Source: an uncultured Armatimonadota bacterium (GTDB lineage Bacteria > Armatimonadota > Fimbriimonadia > Fimbriimonadales > Fimbriimonadaceae). From it: a stretch of 32,001 bases of DNA. Shown piece after piece: positions 7,479-15,967 of this stretch. The stretch's first letter is position 1. Each line of letters opens with the position of its first letter. A program made the position numbers and the translations under genes. The DNA lies in NCBI GenBank assembly GCA_937862825.1, contig CALMEF010000053.1, positions 1-32,001 on the forward strand. The letters are read 5' to 3'. The notes beneath the pieces were generated by a model. It saw only the letters and a program-made list of their open reading frames with translations, made no database searches and was not told the origin of the DNA.

Positions 7479-8381
7479 GTGCAAAAGATCCCGATTGAAC
7501 TTATCAACAAAGCATCGACCGCCCAAACCGCAATTTGGGCTCAGGTATCGGTCGCGATAAGCGAAGCTGCAAATGGCCAGCTGACCTTTGGCTCGCCGCT
7601 GACGGTTGGTGCCAACACGAGCGACTTGTACGCTGAACTGAGCGTACCGATGCTCACAATCCAGTTTGCTTTCGCTGACACGCCTGATCGGCAGCAAGCG
7701 GTTTTGATCCCACAGGACACGGCGCTGGCTTTGGCAGGGTATCTGAAGAATGCTCCGGTTACCGAATTCGACGAAAACCTGGTCTCAGAGATTCGAGCCC
7801 CGCTGGAAGCCATCGTTCAAGGAATCTGTGTTGGAACCGGAAGTCTCAAGGGCGAAACGGTCGTTGCCACGAACTTGGCGATTCGATATCAGTTGGTTAC
7901 CCTTCCCAGTAATCTCACCCAGAGCCTGGAACTTGTTCGAACTCAGATTGCTGTATCGGGCGAAGACGTGAACGGGACGTTGATCTGGCTAATCGATGGC
8001 GAGACCGCTGCGTACATCCTCAACGAAAAACTCCCTGACGAAGACGCAGAGTCCACTGTGGAAGTGGCTCAGGAACTGGACTTAGTGCCGCGCATTCGCG
8101 CAAACGAGGAAGGGCAAGGGCTCGATCTCCTGATGGACATCCCTCTGGAACTTAGCGTGGAGCTTGGTCGAGTGAAAATGATGGTCCGCGATATAGTCGA
8201 GTTGGGCACGGGCAGTATTGTCGAGATTGAAAAGGCAGCGGGTGAGCCTGTTGACGTGCTCGTCAATGGACGTCCAGTAGCCCGCGGCGAGGTTGTGGTC
8301 ATCGAAGATAACTTTGGTGTTCGCATCACCGAAATCCTGAGTCCTCAGGACAGGTTGACGCGGCTCGGCGAGGTCGCATGA
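7479..8381 (+). CDS. fliN: Flagellar motor switch protein FliN/FliY
   Basis: The 300-residue product ends in a SpoA/FliN domain (about 215-295: LGRVKMMVRDIVELGTGSIV, then NGRPVARGEVVVIEDNFGVR). This forms the base of the C-ring and helps dock export substrates. The N-terminal ~200 residues make it much longer than enteric FliN (about 137 residues) and resemble the CheC-like region of FliY, although I cannot confirm CheY-phosphatase residues. It starts with GTG six bases after fliM ends. Its stop overlaps the next start by four bases (ATGA, 8378-8381). Confidence 0.93.
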   Translation: MQKIPIELINKASTAQTAIWAQVSVAISEAANGQLTFGSPLTVGANTSDLYAELSVPMLTIQFAFADTPDRQQAVLIPQDTALALAGYLKNAPVTEFDENLVSEIRAPLEAIVQGICVGTGSLKGETVVATNLAIRYQLVTLPSNLTQSLELVRTQIAVSGEDVNGTLIWLIDGETAAYILNEKLPDEDAESTVEVAQELDLVPRIRANEEGQGLDLLMDIPLELSVELGRVKMMVRDIVELGTGSIVEIEKAAGEPVDVLVNGRPVARGEVVVIEDNFGVRITEILSPQDRLTRLGEVA

Positions 8382-8893
8382 AGTTCGCTGTAGTCCTTTG
8401 TGCGTCGATGGCCTGGTCACTCTCAATGGCGCAAAGCACGTTCGCTGGCACCAAACCCGATTTGACCGTTGGTACGCCAAGCCAAGCGACACAGGTCGGA
8501 GGAGGTTCATTCTTTCAGTTGCTGTTCGCGCTAGGAGTCGTTTTCCTCTTGCTGAAGTTCGCCCTGCCTAAAGTCGCGACCAAACTAAACAAGCGATTGG
8601 TCACCACGGTCAATGGAGGGATATCTGTCGAAGAGAGTGCGCAGTTTGCCGGAGGATCGCTCTACGTTGTGAATGCTCGCGGCAAAGCACTACTACTGAG
8701 TGTTTCAGCATCGGGCGTAACGTGCTTGGCGGACCTTACGAAGGCGAATACCGAACAACCTCTTTTTGCCGACATTCTCGGTCAACATGCTCAGCAACCG
8801 GCTCAGAGCGAGGCTCAGTTTATTGAACCCGTTTTTGAGTCCGAACCCGACCCCCAGGCAGTTCTAGACCGCCTTCAGCGCCTCGGAGTCTAA
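8378..8893 (+). CDS. fliO: Flagellar biosynthesis protein FliO
   Basis: FliO helps assemble the FliP-FliR export gate. The 171-residue protein fits by position between fliN and fliP and by shape. It has a cleavable signal-like N-terminus (ending near AQSTFAG), a single membrane helix at about 45-63 (FFQLLFALGVVFLLLKFALP), then a basic patch and a small cytoplasmic domain with LSVSASGVTCLADL. Sequence conservation in FliO is low, so the call leans on gene order. Confidence 0.85.
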   Translation: MKFAVVLCASMAWSLSMAQSTFAGTKPDLTVGTPSQATQVGGGSFFQLLFALGVVFLLLKFALPKVATKLNKRLVTTVNGGISVEESAQFAGGSLYVVNARGKALLLSVSASGVTCLADLTKANTEQPLFADILGQHAQQPAQSEAQFIEPVFESEPDPQAVLDRLQRLGV

Positions 8894-8897
8894 ATCT

Positions 8898-9641
8898 ATG
8901 AACCGACGGCTTTTCTGGTGCTTACTCCTTTTGCTCGGCGTGTGCAGTCTCGCGGTCGCTCAGTCCTTGCCGGTACCGAAGGTATCGCTTGGTGTTGAAA
9001 CGGCAAAGGGAAGTGACGATGTAAGTTCATCCTTGCAGATTCTTGCGCTGCTGACCGTCCTCAGCATAGCGCCAGCAATCCTGATCCTTACCACGGCCTT
9101 CACACGAATCGTCATCATCTTTAGTTTCGTGCGAAGCGCAATCGGCGCCCAGAATATCCCGCCCAATCAGGTCATGATTGGCCTCAGCCTTTTCCTCACG
9201 TTCTTCGTCATGGGTCCTACTTACAAAGAACTGAACACGAATGCTCTACAACCTCTTATGACCAAAGAAATCAAGTTTGACGAGGCGCTTGAGCGGGCGC
9301 AAAAGCCCTTGCGGAACTTCATGGTAAAGAACACTTACGAAAAGGACCTCCTTCTGTTCCTAAACATCCGCGGAGAGAAGCCCCAGAGCAGGGAAGAGGT
9401 TGATATGATGTCGCTGATACCAGCCTTCATCATCAGCGAGTTGAAAACCGCCTTCATCGTTGGCTTCTACATATTCGTTCCGTTCCTAATCATCGACATG
9501 ATTATTGCTAGTGGACTCATGAGCATGGGCATGATGATGCTTCCACCAACGGTCGTATCGCTCCCCGCGAAACTCTTGGTATTCGTCCTTGCCGACGGCT
9601 GGCATATGTTGGTGCAGACCATTCTACAGGGGTATCGCTAG
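8898..9641 (+). CDS. fliP: Flagellar type III export gate protein FliP
   Basis: FliP is the core of the export gate pore (five copies with four FliQ and one FliR). The 247-residue sequence has a signal peptide (about 1-21, ending AVAQ) and the very conserved block TAFTRIVIIFSFVRSAIGAQ followed by PPNQVMIGLSLFLTFFVMGP. A periplasmic segment follows (LERAQKPLRNFM), then the C-terminal MMSLIPAFIISELKTAFIVG and MGMMMLPPTVVSLPAKLLVF. Length is normal. It starts four bases after fliO. Confidence 0.97.
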   Translation: MNRRLFWCLLLLLGVCSLAVAQSLPVPKVSLGVETAKGSDDVSSSLQILALLTVLSIAPAILILTTAFTRIVIIFSFVRSAIGAQNIPPNQVMIGLSLFLTFFVMGPTYKELNTNALQPLMTKEIKFDEALERAQKPLRNFMVKNTYEKDLLLFLNIRGEKPQSREEVDMMSLIPAFIISELKTAFIVGFYIFVPFLIIDMIIASGLMSMGMMMLPPTVVSLPAKLLVFVLADGWHMLVQTILQGYR

Positions 9642-9911
9642 GTGGACCAATCCACAGTTCTTGACATAAGCCGGTCAGGCATGCAAGTCGCCTTGATGGT
9701 GTCCCTGCCCGTCTTGGCCGTTGCCCTCTTTGTGGGTGTGCTGGTCAGCGTCTTTCAGGCGATAACTCAGGTTCAGGAGGCTACGCTTACGTTTGTTCCG
9801 AAACTCATCGGTGTTGGGCTGGTCATGGCCATGATGGGCGGATGGATGCTCACAACCCTGGTTTCGTTTGTGCATCTGTGTTTCGAGCATGCGGCTCGCT
9901 TAGGACAATGA
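9642..9911 (+). CDS. fliQ: Flagellar export gate protein FliQ
   Basis: This 89-residue two-helix membrane protein has the usual FliQ length and motif (VGVLVSVFQAITQVQEATLT, then FVPKLIGVGLVMAMMGGWML). The GTG start directly abuts the fliP stop (TAGGTG), so the stop itself forms part of a weak AGG ribosome site and translation is probably by re-initiation. The C-terminus overlaps fliR by four bases. Confidence 0.95.
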   Translation: MDQSTVLDISRSGMQVALMVSLPVLAVALFVGVLVSVFQAITQVQEATLTFVPKLIGVGLVMAMMGGWMLTTLVSFVHLCFEHAARLGQ

Positions 9912-10663
9912 GTCTTGACGCTGCCTTCCTATATGCGTTCTTGGTTGTCTTCGTCCGTTGCTCAGCAATGCTTATGGTGTCTCCAATGTTTGGGGCCCAA
10001 AGCACCCCACTTCCGATCCGCATTTTCACCACGCTCTCGATCTCAGGCGCCCTGACTCTTGCCCTTAAGCCGTCGGTCGGTCCGGTTCCATCCGGGCTGT
10101 ATGAACTAGCAACTGCCGTTCTGCACGAGGCAATAATTGGTGTCCTCCTGGGTTCGTTGGCTGCATTGATCATGCAGGCAGCGCAAATGGGAGGCGCATT
10201 TTTAGATCTTCAAATAGGCTTGGGAAGCAGTCAGATCATGAACCCAGTTGAGGGTGTTCCGGTGAGCGTGGTATCGCAGTTCAAGAACATGCTTTGCCTG
10301 GTGCTATTTTTGGGCATCGATGGTCATCACGTCATGTTAAACGCATTTGCGGCAAGTTTCCAATCTGCGCCTGGTGGTGCGGACTGGATGCTCATCCAAC
10401 AGAATGTCGTGAGTCTGGTCGGCGAAATGAGCCTGATCGCTCTACAAATCGCGGCACCGGTAGCAGCGGTTTCGTTCGTCGTTGACGCAGCCTTGGGGAT
10501 TGTCAACAAAGCTGTCCCTCAGATGCAAGTGTTCATGGTGGGAATGCCCGCCAAGTTGGCAATGGGCTTTTTGACGCTTAGTCTCGCTCTGCCTCCACTC
10601 ACTGGAGTGATTCGATCTGGAGTTGAAACCGCTTTTACTCAGGTGGCCCCACTTCTAAGGTGA
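9908..10663 (+). CDS. fliR: Flagellar export gate protein FliR
   Basis: The start is the ATG at 9908, overlapping the fliQ stop (ATGA). It gives MSLDAAFLYAFLVVFVRCSA, a normal FliR N-terminus. A longer frame from 9842 lies inside fliQ and is not credible. The 251-residue membrane protein shows conserved FliR features: MVSPMFGAQSTPLPIRI, the G-rich LDLQIGLGSSQIMNPVEG loop, and the C-terminal NKAVPQMQVFMVGMPAKLAM. It caps the FliP-FliQ helical gate. Confidence 0.95.
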   Translation: MSLDAAFLYAFLVVFVRCSAMLMVSPMFGAQSTPLPIRIFTTLSISGALTLALKPSVGPVPSGLYELATAVLHEAIIGVLLGSLAALIMQAAQMGGAFLDLQIGLGSSQIMNPVEGVPVSVVSQFKNMLCLVLFLGIDGHHVMLNAFAASFQSAPGGADWMLIQQNVVSLVGEMSLIALQIAAPVAAVSFVVDAALGIVNKAVPQMQVFMVGMPAKLAMGFLTLSLALPPLTGVIRSGVETAFTQVAPLLR

Positions 10664-10667
10664 TACC

Positions 10668-11726
10668 ATGGCCGAGTCATCCCAAGAAAGAACAGAAGAA
10701 GCCACGCCGCGAAAGCGGCAACAGGCCCGGCGAAAGGGAACGGTTGCGAAGTCGCTTGATCTCAGCGGGGCCGTGGTCGCCGTCAGCCTTGTGGTCATCC
10801 TTCCGTTTGCGATTTCCAATCTGGGTCAAAGTTTCCTCTCATGTTTGAAGGAGACCTGGCTTCAAATGCCAAGAACGATCAACGCCCAAGAGATTGGCAC
10901 ACACGTTTGGGCGTCTATGTCGGGACCGTTGACCGCGTTCCTGCCAATCGTGTTGACCGCGCTGGCTGTTGGCCTTGCTATCAACTTTGCCCAGGTCGGT
11001 TTTGTCTTCTCCGGGGAGGCAATGGCTCCATCTCTAGCCAAGGTCAATCCTCTTGAAGGAATCAAGCGCATGCTGTCCATGCGGTCGACGATGGAGGGAC
11101 TGAAGGCATTCGCCAAGGCGACCCTCTTTGGATGGATTGCGTATTCGAGCATTCAGGGGCATTACGATCAGTTCCTCAACCTCTCCTGGCTACGACCAAT
11201 GGACTCGCTGGGCGTTGTCGGTGGTGTCATTCGAGAAATCGCCCTCAAAGTTGCGTTTTGTTGGCTCGCCATTGCGGTGCTGGACTACATTTACCAGCGC
11301 AAGAACACCGACAAGCAGCTTCGAATGACGAAAGAGGAGTTGAAGCAAGAGATGAAGGAGATGGAAGGATCACCCGAACTCAAGGCCGCTATCGCCCAAC
11401 GCCGTCGGAAGTTGAGTAGGCGGATGATGGAGGCTGTTAAGACGGCAGACGCCGTCATCACCAACCCCACCCACTTCGCGGTGGCAATCAAATATGAGGC
11501 TGGGAAGATGCACGCCCCGCAAGTCGTCGCAAAGGGCGCCGATCTACTCGCGGCAAAGATACGAGAAATTGCTAATGAGAACAGGGTTCCTCTTGTGCCG
11601 AACCCGCCGCTGGCGCGCCAACTTTACAAAAAGTGCGAGGTTGGAGACTATGTCCCCAGAGAACTATTTCAAGCGGTTGCAGAAGTTCTCGCATACGTCT
11701 ATAAAACCATCCGAGGCATGGCATAA
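10668..11726 (+). CDS. flhB: Flagellar export switch protein FlhB
   Basis: FlhB controls the switch in export substrate specificity. The 352-residue product starts with the typical charged leader (ERTEEATPRKRQQARRKGTV). Four membrane helices follow to about residue 215, then a cytoplasmic domain with the self-cleavage site NPTH (N266-P267), preceded by VKTADAVI and followed by FAVAIKYEAGKMHAPQVVAKG. All are family hallmarks. It is the last gene of the flagellar run; flhA, which often follows, is absent because the operon ends at a terminator and a convergent gene. Confidence 0.97.
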   Translation: MAESSQERTEEATPRKRQQARRKGTVAKSLDLSGAVVAVSLVVILPFAISNLGQSFLSCLKETWLQMPRTINAQEIGTHVWASMSGPLTAFLPIVLTALAVGLAINFAQVGFVFSGEAMAPSLAKVNPLEGIKRMLSMRSTMEGLKAFAKATLFGWIAYSSIQGHYDQFLNLSWLRPMDSLGVVGGVIREIALKVAFCWLAIAVLDYIYQRKNTDKQLRMTKEELKQEMKEMEGSPELKAAIAQRRRKLSRRMMEAVKTADAVITNPTHFAVAIKYEAGKMHAPQVVAKGADLLAAKIREIANENRVPLVPNPPLARQLYKKCEVGDYVPRELFQAVAEVLAYVYKTIRGMA

Positions 11727-11728
11727 GA

Positions 11729-11770
11729 AAGGATCCGTTACCGCAAACTTGGTAACGGATCCTTGAGTTT
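11729..11770. terminator. Bidirectional intrinsic terminator between flhB and the convergent secreted-protein gene
   Basis: A perfect 14-base inverted repeat (11729-11742 and 11751-11764, core GGATCCGTTACC) encloses an 8-base loop. The rightward transcript continues into GAGTTTTA and the leftward one into TTTCTTAT. It sits two bases after the flhB stop and 12 before the stop of the opposing gene, so it can serve both. Confidence 0.85.
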
Positions 11771-11776
11771 TAGGGG

Positions 11777-14521
11777 TTACTCGGCGAGCCAGGACAGTTC
11801 GTCGATAACCGAGAGCCAGCCATCTTGGGCAGGATCCTCATCATTGATGGGGAACCACGTAATCCTGGTTTTCACCTCGCCCATAGCAGAGATGAAGCGA
11901 CCAGTATTGCCGACTCTTTCGATGACAACACTAGACTCGGCGGTCTGAGCAACGCGCCCATCCACCAAGACCCATGCATTGGCATCGAAGTCGAACCACT
12001 CTATGTTGATTGACATGCCCTTACGCTCAATGTAACTCTCGAGGACCATTCGCAGAACATCTGTAGGCTCTGTCATTCCACCAGCGGTAGCGATGACTTG
12101 GGTAGCCATCGTCTCTGGATCATTGAAGATGCAGATGCACTCGTTATCGCTGATCAAGAGGTCTTCAAGATCACCATGAAGCAACTCGCCTTGGATGATC
12201 TCAAAGGAGTAAGGCCTGCCAGAGATTCGATCAACCGGGCAAGGAATCTCCACGTCGCCAAGATACATCTTGTCCTGAGTTCCGAAGATCAGGTTGATGT
12301 CCATGAAGACGTTACTCGGAGCACTGCCACCGTCAATCGGAAATCCGACGATACCGTAGACATTTCCGTTGAGTTGGTAATCAGCGGTCCACCAGATTCG
12401 TCGCCCAAGTGCTGGCATACCACCGGCGCATTGAACGCTGTAATCGTAGTCAAGGCCTCCCGCTGTGGAGGTATTGATGCGGAACACGTCTTGCCCAACG
12501 TATGCCGTATTTGCGTCGGGGCCAGTCCATAGCGTCCATTGCCCATCTCTACAACGAAACTCCAACGCTCGCGATTGGTGAGCGTAGGCGGAAGTATCGT
12601 TGTACATAGACTTCTCAGCAACACCCATTCGACCTTCCGGCGAGAATGAGATGTCGGAGACAGGACTACTGAACGAGTTCAGGTAAGTTGGCATAGTGAC
12701 CTCAAGCTGGTCAGTTGCCGGGAGAAACGCACCAGTATTGTCGATGGCGACAGACCGAATAACGTTGTCAGCGGCACCGTTTGGACGCGCGGAGTCCTCA
12801 ACCCAAACGCTGTAGTAAACGCGTCCGGCATGGTACTCAACGCCCCAAAGACGTTCGCCAAGGGGTGCAAACCCTGCTAGCCCATCATCTGGGAGAAGGG
12901 GATCAAAAGCCTGTGCAGCAACCCAGTTGCCGGCCATGTCAACCCGATAGATTTTGCCGTCCTCGTGATTGGTCACAAAGAGTTGGTTATGATCGTAATC
13001 GAACGTAATGTTTCCAAGACCCGGGAATGAGTCTGGACCGCCGGTATTGGGAAGAGCAGTGTTGGTGAGCAGTTGCGGAATTCCGCTACCGTTCGGGATC
13101 TTGTAGATCGCGCCACCACGCGTTCCGCCGCCAAGGACACCAACCGATCCTGCCTGGTCAGCCCAGTACATGGAAGAGTAGGTGACGTAAACATTGGCTT
13201 GGTTATCAATGGTGATTCCGAAGATCGTGCCAAGATCCTGTTTTTGCCAGCCAGCGCCGGGGCCAGTATAGGAATACGGGTTTTGGGCACTCCAGTTCGT
13301 ACCGAGAGCAGGCGGCGTGCATTGATAGCCGCTGAGGTTCATCATGTGGAGCACGATTCCGCTTCCACCAGGCAGCGCGTCTGTTGTGACGAATGCTGCC
13401 GATTGGAAGTTTGCTCCGCCGCCACCTGCAGGATCACCATCGTAAACGGGCATCCTTGCTGCGCAGACTCCTGGCGTCTCGTGGCAACCGCCGCACTGCG
13501 GCAAGTCAATACAATGCCTAACACTGCAACACGACTGGAAGTTGCGATCAGCGAGGCCGATAAAGAAGCAATAGGGTCGTCCACCCGCAGTCTGCGGGAT
13601 GGTGAAACTGCCGCAGTAAATCTGACCGTAAAGAAGCGGGGATCCAAGGGCGATAAAGTTCGGAGTCATCTGAACGTCGTTGTCCGGCGCCAGAAGGATG
13701 TAGTAAACGGGGGTTGGCTGCAGATTTTGGAAGCAGAAGTTATAGGTAAACGTTCCGTCCGCGTTGCAGATGACCTCTTCTTCGGTGAATTGTAGGCAGT
13801 CGCATCGGGGGAGTTCGATGCAGGCTGAAGAGGGACAACACAGGGCTAAGTTGTAGGAATGTGCAGTGAGATTTATGCAGATCTCGGTGCCTGGTTGACC
13901 ACCACAAACTTTGAGTGTAAATGTTTGGGAACCACCCGGCGGAATTGCTGGGTTGATCGGCAAATAGTTCGGCTGATTGGTGTTGTTTGCCTGAACGGTA
14001 ACTCCAAGCGGTGGCTGGAAGAAGATATGTGCGATCGGATAAGGTGCATAGTTGTGGATCGTTACCGTCCACCAATAGCAACCTGGTTGATCCGGAATGC
14101 ATAGTACTCTCTTGGTCTCAAACTTGACGCAGGGCTTTCCAATCCCAATGGTCCCGTTACCGTTGGTTCCGGGGCCAACCTCGATTAAGACAAGACCACC
14201 TCGGCCAGGCTGGGTGAGGTCGTAGCCGTTGGGAACATCGGGAGTTACCGCATAGGTTCCCGGAGCCAGGTTGTCCTTGACAGCACGACCATTCGATCCC
14301 GTTCGCATTTCGAACGTGATGAACGGCTCAGCGACATTAAAGGCACGGAGCCCAAGATCCGGAAAACCCGGTTCGCCTGGATCCTGGGTGCCGTTAATGT
14401 TAAGATCGTCGTAGGCATCAACGGTCATCACCCCTGGTTGGGCAAAGGCCATTGAGGCGACCAATAGAAATAGAGCGGTGGCGAGCCAACGACCCAACCC
14501 CACCTTCCAAATGGAAATCAT
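11777..14521 (-). CDS. Secreted cysteine-rich multidomain protein (SdrD-like module plus propeller-like region)
   Basis: The start is the ATG at 14521, preceded by GAGGAGG eight bases upstream; it gives a signal peptide (MISIWKVGLGRWLATALFLL, then VASMAFAQ). A longer frame to 14575 would place that ribosome site inside the gene. The mature 914-residue precursor begins with an SdrD B-like module (about 30-125: AYDDLNINGTQDPGEPGFPD, then LAPGTYAVTPDVP). Two or three Cys-rich beta modules follow (about 130-380, with LPRCDC and LPQCGGC). Next is a region at roughly 390-760 with repeated FGITIDNQANVYVTY- and LGNITFDYDHNQLFVTNHE-type strands, suggesting a beta-propeller, and finally a ~130-residue beta domain ending at LSWLAE. 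No sortase, PEP-CTERM or Por-type tail is obvious. Extracellular or surface location is inferred; activity is unknown. Confidence 0.88.
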   Translation of the reverse strand: MISIWKVGLGRWLATALFLLVASMAFAQPGVMTVDAYDDLNINGTQDPGEPGFPDLGLRAFNVAEPFITFEMRTGSNGRAVKDNLAPGTYAVTPDVPNGYDLTQPGRGGLVLIEVGPGTNGNGTIGIGKPCVKFETKRVLCIPDQPGCYWWTVTIHNYAPYPIAHIFFQPPLGVTVQANNTNQPNYLPINPAIPPGGSQTFTLKVCGGQPGTEICINLTAHSYNLALCCPSSACIELPRCDCLQFTEEEVICNADGTFTYNFCFQNLQPTPVYYILLAPDNDVQMTPNFIALGSPLLYGQIYCGSFTIPQTAGGRPYCFFIGLADRNFQSCCSVRHCIDLPQCGGCHETPGVCAARMPVYDGDPAGGGGANFQSAAFVTTDALPGGSGIVLHMMNLSGYQCTPPALGTNWSAQNPYSYTGPGAGWQKQDLGTIFGITIDNQANVYVTYSSMYWADQAGSVGVLGGGTRGGAIYKIPNGSGIPQLLTNTALPNTGGPDSFPGLGNITFDYDHNQLFVTNHEDGKIYRVDMAGNWVAAQAFDPLLPDDGLAGFAPLGERLWGVEYHAGRVYYSVWVEDSARPNGAADNVIRSVAIDNTGAFLPATDQLEVTMPTYLNSFSSPVSDISFSPEGRMGVAEKSMYNDTSAYAHQSRALEFRCRDGQWTLWTGPDANTAYVGQDVFRINTSTAGGLDYDYSVQCAGGMPALGRRIWWTADYQLNGNVYGIVGFPIDGGSAPSNVFMDINLIFGTQDKMYLGDVEIPCPVDRISGRPYSFEIIQGELLHGDLEDLLISDNECICIFNDPETMATQVIATAGGMTEPTDVLRMVLESYIERKGMSINIEWFDFDANAWVLVDGRVAQTAESSVVIERVGNTGRFISAMGEVKTRITWFPINDEDPAQDGWLSVIDELSWLAE

Positions 14522-14587
14522 ATTCAAACCCTCCTCAAGTACAAGAGAATAAATCTCTAAACCGTATCTTAACATGATTTCCCACGC

Positions 14588-14608
14588 TTTTCGAAGTTTT
14601 ATCGAAAA
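14588..14608. repeat. Inverted repeat TTTTCGA-N7-TCGAAAA
   Basis: Perfect 7-base arms lie in the 107-base-wide gap near the promoter side of the secreted-protein gene and downstream of rplL. It could be an operator or a weak hairpin. It is not the rplL terminator, which is the separate GC-rich stem at 14637-14665. Confidence 0.5.
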
Positions 14609-14633
14609 ATGTGATCAACAGATTGCTAACACG

Positions 14634-14665
14634 AAAAAGCCCCTTGCCATCGAGGCAAGGGGCTT
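14634..14665 (-). terminator. Intrinsic terminator of rplJ-rplL
   Basis: On the minus strand AAGCCCCTTGCC pairs with GGCAAGGGGCTT (12-base stem, 14637-14648 with 14654-14665, 5-base loop), followed by a run of five T. It begins 17 bases after the rplL stop. Confidence 0.92.
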
Positions 14666-14681
14666 CAATAGGAAAGTAGTC

Positions 14682-15074
14682 TTACTTAAGGTCGACCTTT
14701 CCGCCAGCAGCCTCAACGGCTGCCTTGATTTTCTCGGCCTCATCCTTCGGTGCGCCCTGCTTGATCGGGTTCGGAGCACCATCAACGAGGTCCTTCGCTT
14801 CCTTGAGTCCAAGGCCCGTGATCTCGCGGACAACCTTGATAACGTCCAGCTTCTTCTCGCCTGCGGCGCTAAGAATAACGTCAAACTCGGTCTTTTCCTC
14901 GGCGGCAGGGCCGGCGTCTGCGCCGCCTGCACCAGGCATCATCATCGGCATCCCCATCATCGGGGCTGCGGCGGTAACGCCAAACTTGTCTTCGAGCGCC
15001 TTTTTGAGTTCGCTCAGTTCGAGAGCAGTCATGCTGCTGATTTGATCAACGATTGATTCAACTGTGGTGGGCAT
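14682..15074 (-). CDS. rplL: 50S ribosomal protein bL12 (L7/L12)
   Basis: This is the stalk protein that recruits translation GTPases. The 130-residue sequence has the N-terminal dimerisation domain ([20 protein letters not shown]), a flexible Ala/Gly/Met-rich hinge (about 34-57, with an unusual [10 protein letters not shown] run), and the canonical C-terminal domain ([34 protein letters not shown]). It starts six bases after the rplJ stop. Confidence 0.98.
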   Translation of the reverse strand: MPTTVESIVDQISSMTALELSELKKALEDKFGVTAAAPMMGMPMMMPGAGGADAGPAAEEKTEFDVILSAAGEKKLDVIKVVREITGLGLKEAKDLVDGAPNPIKQGAPKDEAEKIKAAVEAAGGKVDLK

Positions 15075-15080
15075 TTCGTG

Positions 15081-15755
15081 TTACTCCGTGGGTTCGGAAG
15101 CCTCGGTGGCTTCTTCGGTCGTGGCTTCGGCGGCGGGGGCCTCCTCTGCCTCAGCGGCTGGTTCTTCGGTTGCGGGGGCTTCCTCAACGACAGGGGCTTC
15201 TTCAACCGCAGGTGCTGCGGCTACAGGAGCAGGCGAACCTTCAGCGACCTTATCTGCAACTGCGCCAATGACCCGAATCGGATCGGCATACAGTGCTTCG
15301 ACAACGCCAACGAGGTTGCTAAGCGGCGCGGCAATAGCGCCGATAACCTGTGCGATGAGAACGTCCTTTGTGGGAAGTTTCGAGAGTGCCTCGACTTCCT
15401 TAGCGGACATCGCCCTACCACCAAAGAGACCGCCCTTAATGGCGAGTTTCTTGTTAGCGGTTGAGAAATCGACGAGGGCCTTGGTGCACTCCGATTCGTT
15501 GTCGAATACGAAGGCAACTGCGGTCGGCCCATTATGGAACTCATCTGGCAAGTTCGTAACGTCGTCACCAGCGGCTAGTCGGAAAAGGGTGTTCTTGAGA
15601 ACGTGGATTTCTCCGCCCTTGGCATGCAGTTTCTTTCGCAGATCCTGCATTTCCTTGACCTTCAGGCCGCGATAGTCGGTGAACACGACGCCGCGACTCT
15701 TGGAATAGAGTTCCTTGGCTTCTTCGATCACTCGCGCTTTTGCTGCGGTAGGCAT
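15081..15755 (-). CDS. rplJ: 50S ribosomal protein uL10
   Basis: uL10 anchors L7/L12 dimers on the ribosome. The start at 15755 (MPTAAKARVIEEAKELYSKS) aligns with known L10 N-termini and has GGAAGG nine bases upstream; the longer frame to 15842 lies in the leader RNA. The core includes VVFTDYRGLKVKEMQDLRKK and LKNTLFRLAAG. The 224-residue length exceeds typical L10 (about 165-175) because of a ~50-residue low-complexity Ala/Glu/Pro tail (repeated EEAP). This tail follows the helical segment that binds bL12. Confidence 0.97.
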   Translation of the reverse strand: MPTAAKARVIEEAKELYSKSRGVVFTDYRGLKVKEMQDLRKKLHAKGGEIHVLKNTLFRLAAGDDVTNLPDEFHNGPTAVAFVFDNESECTKALVDFSTANKKLAIKGGLFGGRAMSAKEVEALSKLPTKDVLIAQVIGAIAAPLSNLVGVVEALYADPIRVIGAVADKVAEGSPAPVAAAPAVEEAPVVEEAPATEEPAAEAEEAPAAEATTEEATEASEPTE

Positions 15756-15787
15756 GGTTTTTATGACCTTCCAGATCCAACCCTGTC

Positions 15788-15823
15788 CAAAACAAAAACG
15801 GCTTCTGCCAAAGCGACAGAAGC
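15788..15823 (-). promoter_or_regulatory. rplJ leader hairpin with U-run, candidate attenuator (L10 leader)
   Basis: In the untranslated leader of rplJ the minus strand reads GCTTCTGTC-GCTTT-GGCAGAAGC, a 9-base stem with one G-U pair, then CGTTTTTGTTTT. That is terminator-like but lies upstream of the coding region. L10 leaders, where the L10/L12 complex represses its own mRNA, are known at this position in many bacteria. The kink-turn part was not confirmed. Confidence 0.6.
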
Positions 15824-15926
15824 ACGAGGAGCATCGCTCCACAGTTCTTCAATTGTCACCTCGGCTGGCCGCCCATTTGGGCGTTTCGGGCACATTGTGC
15901 CACCGGCTGTCTCCGGATTAGGGCTG

Positions 15927-15935
15927 ATTCTACCA
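15927..15935 (-). promoter_or_regulatory. Candidate extended -10 promoter for rplJL
   Basis: The minus strand carries TGGTAGAAT, an extended -10 (TGn plus a 5/6 TATAAT match). No good -35 is found at 16-18 bases. Transcription would start near 15920, giving a leader of about 165 bases that includes the hairpin above. Confidence 0.4.
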
Positions 15936-15967
15936 CAAACCCGAGAATATGCCGACAATTACCAGGT

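Noticed and set aside
9842-9907. Longer N-terminus for FliR
   Set aside because: It lies wholly inside fliQ; the ATG at 9908 gives the standard FliR start and an ATGA overlap.
14522-14575. 18-residue extension of the 914-residue secreted protein
   Set aside because: It would bury the GAGGAGG ribosome site and displace the signal peptide from the N-terminus.
15756-15842. N-terminal extension of uL10 rich in Cys and Phe
   Set aside because: This is leader RNA containing the hairpin; homologous L10 proteins begin at MPTAAKARV.
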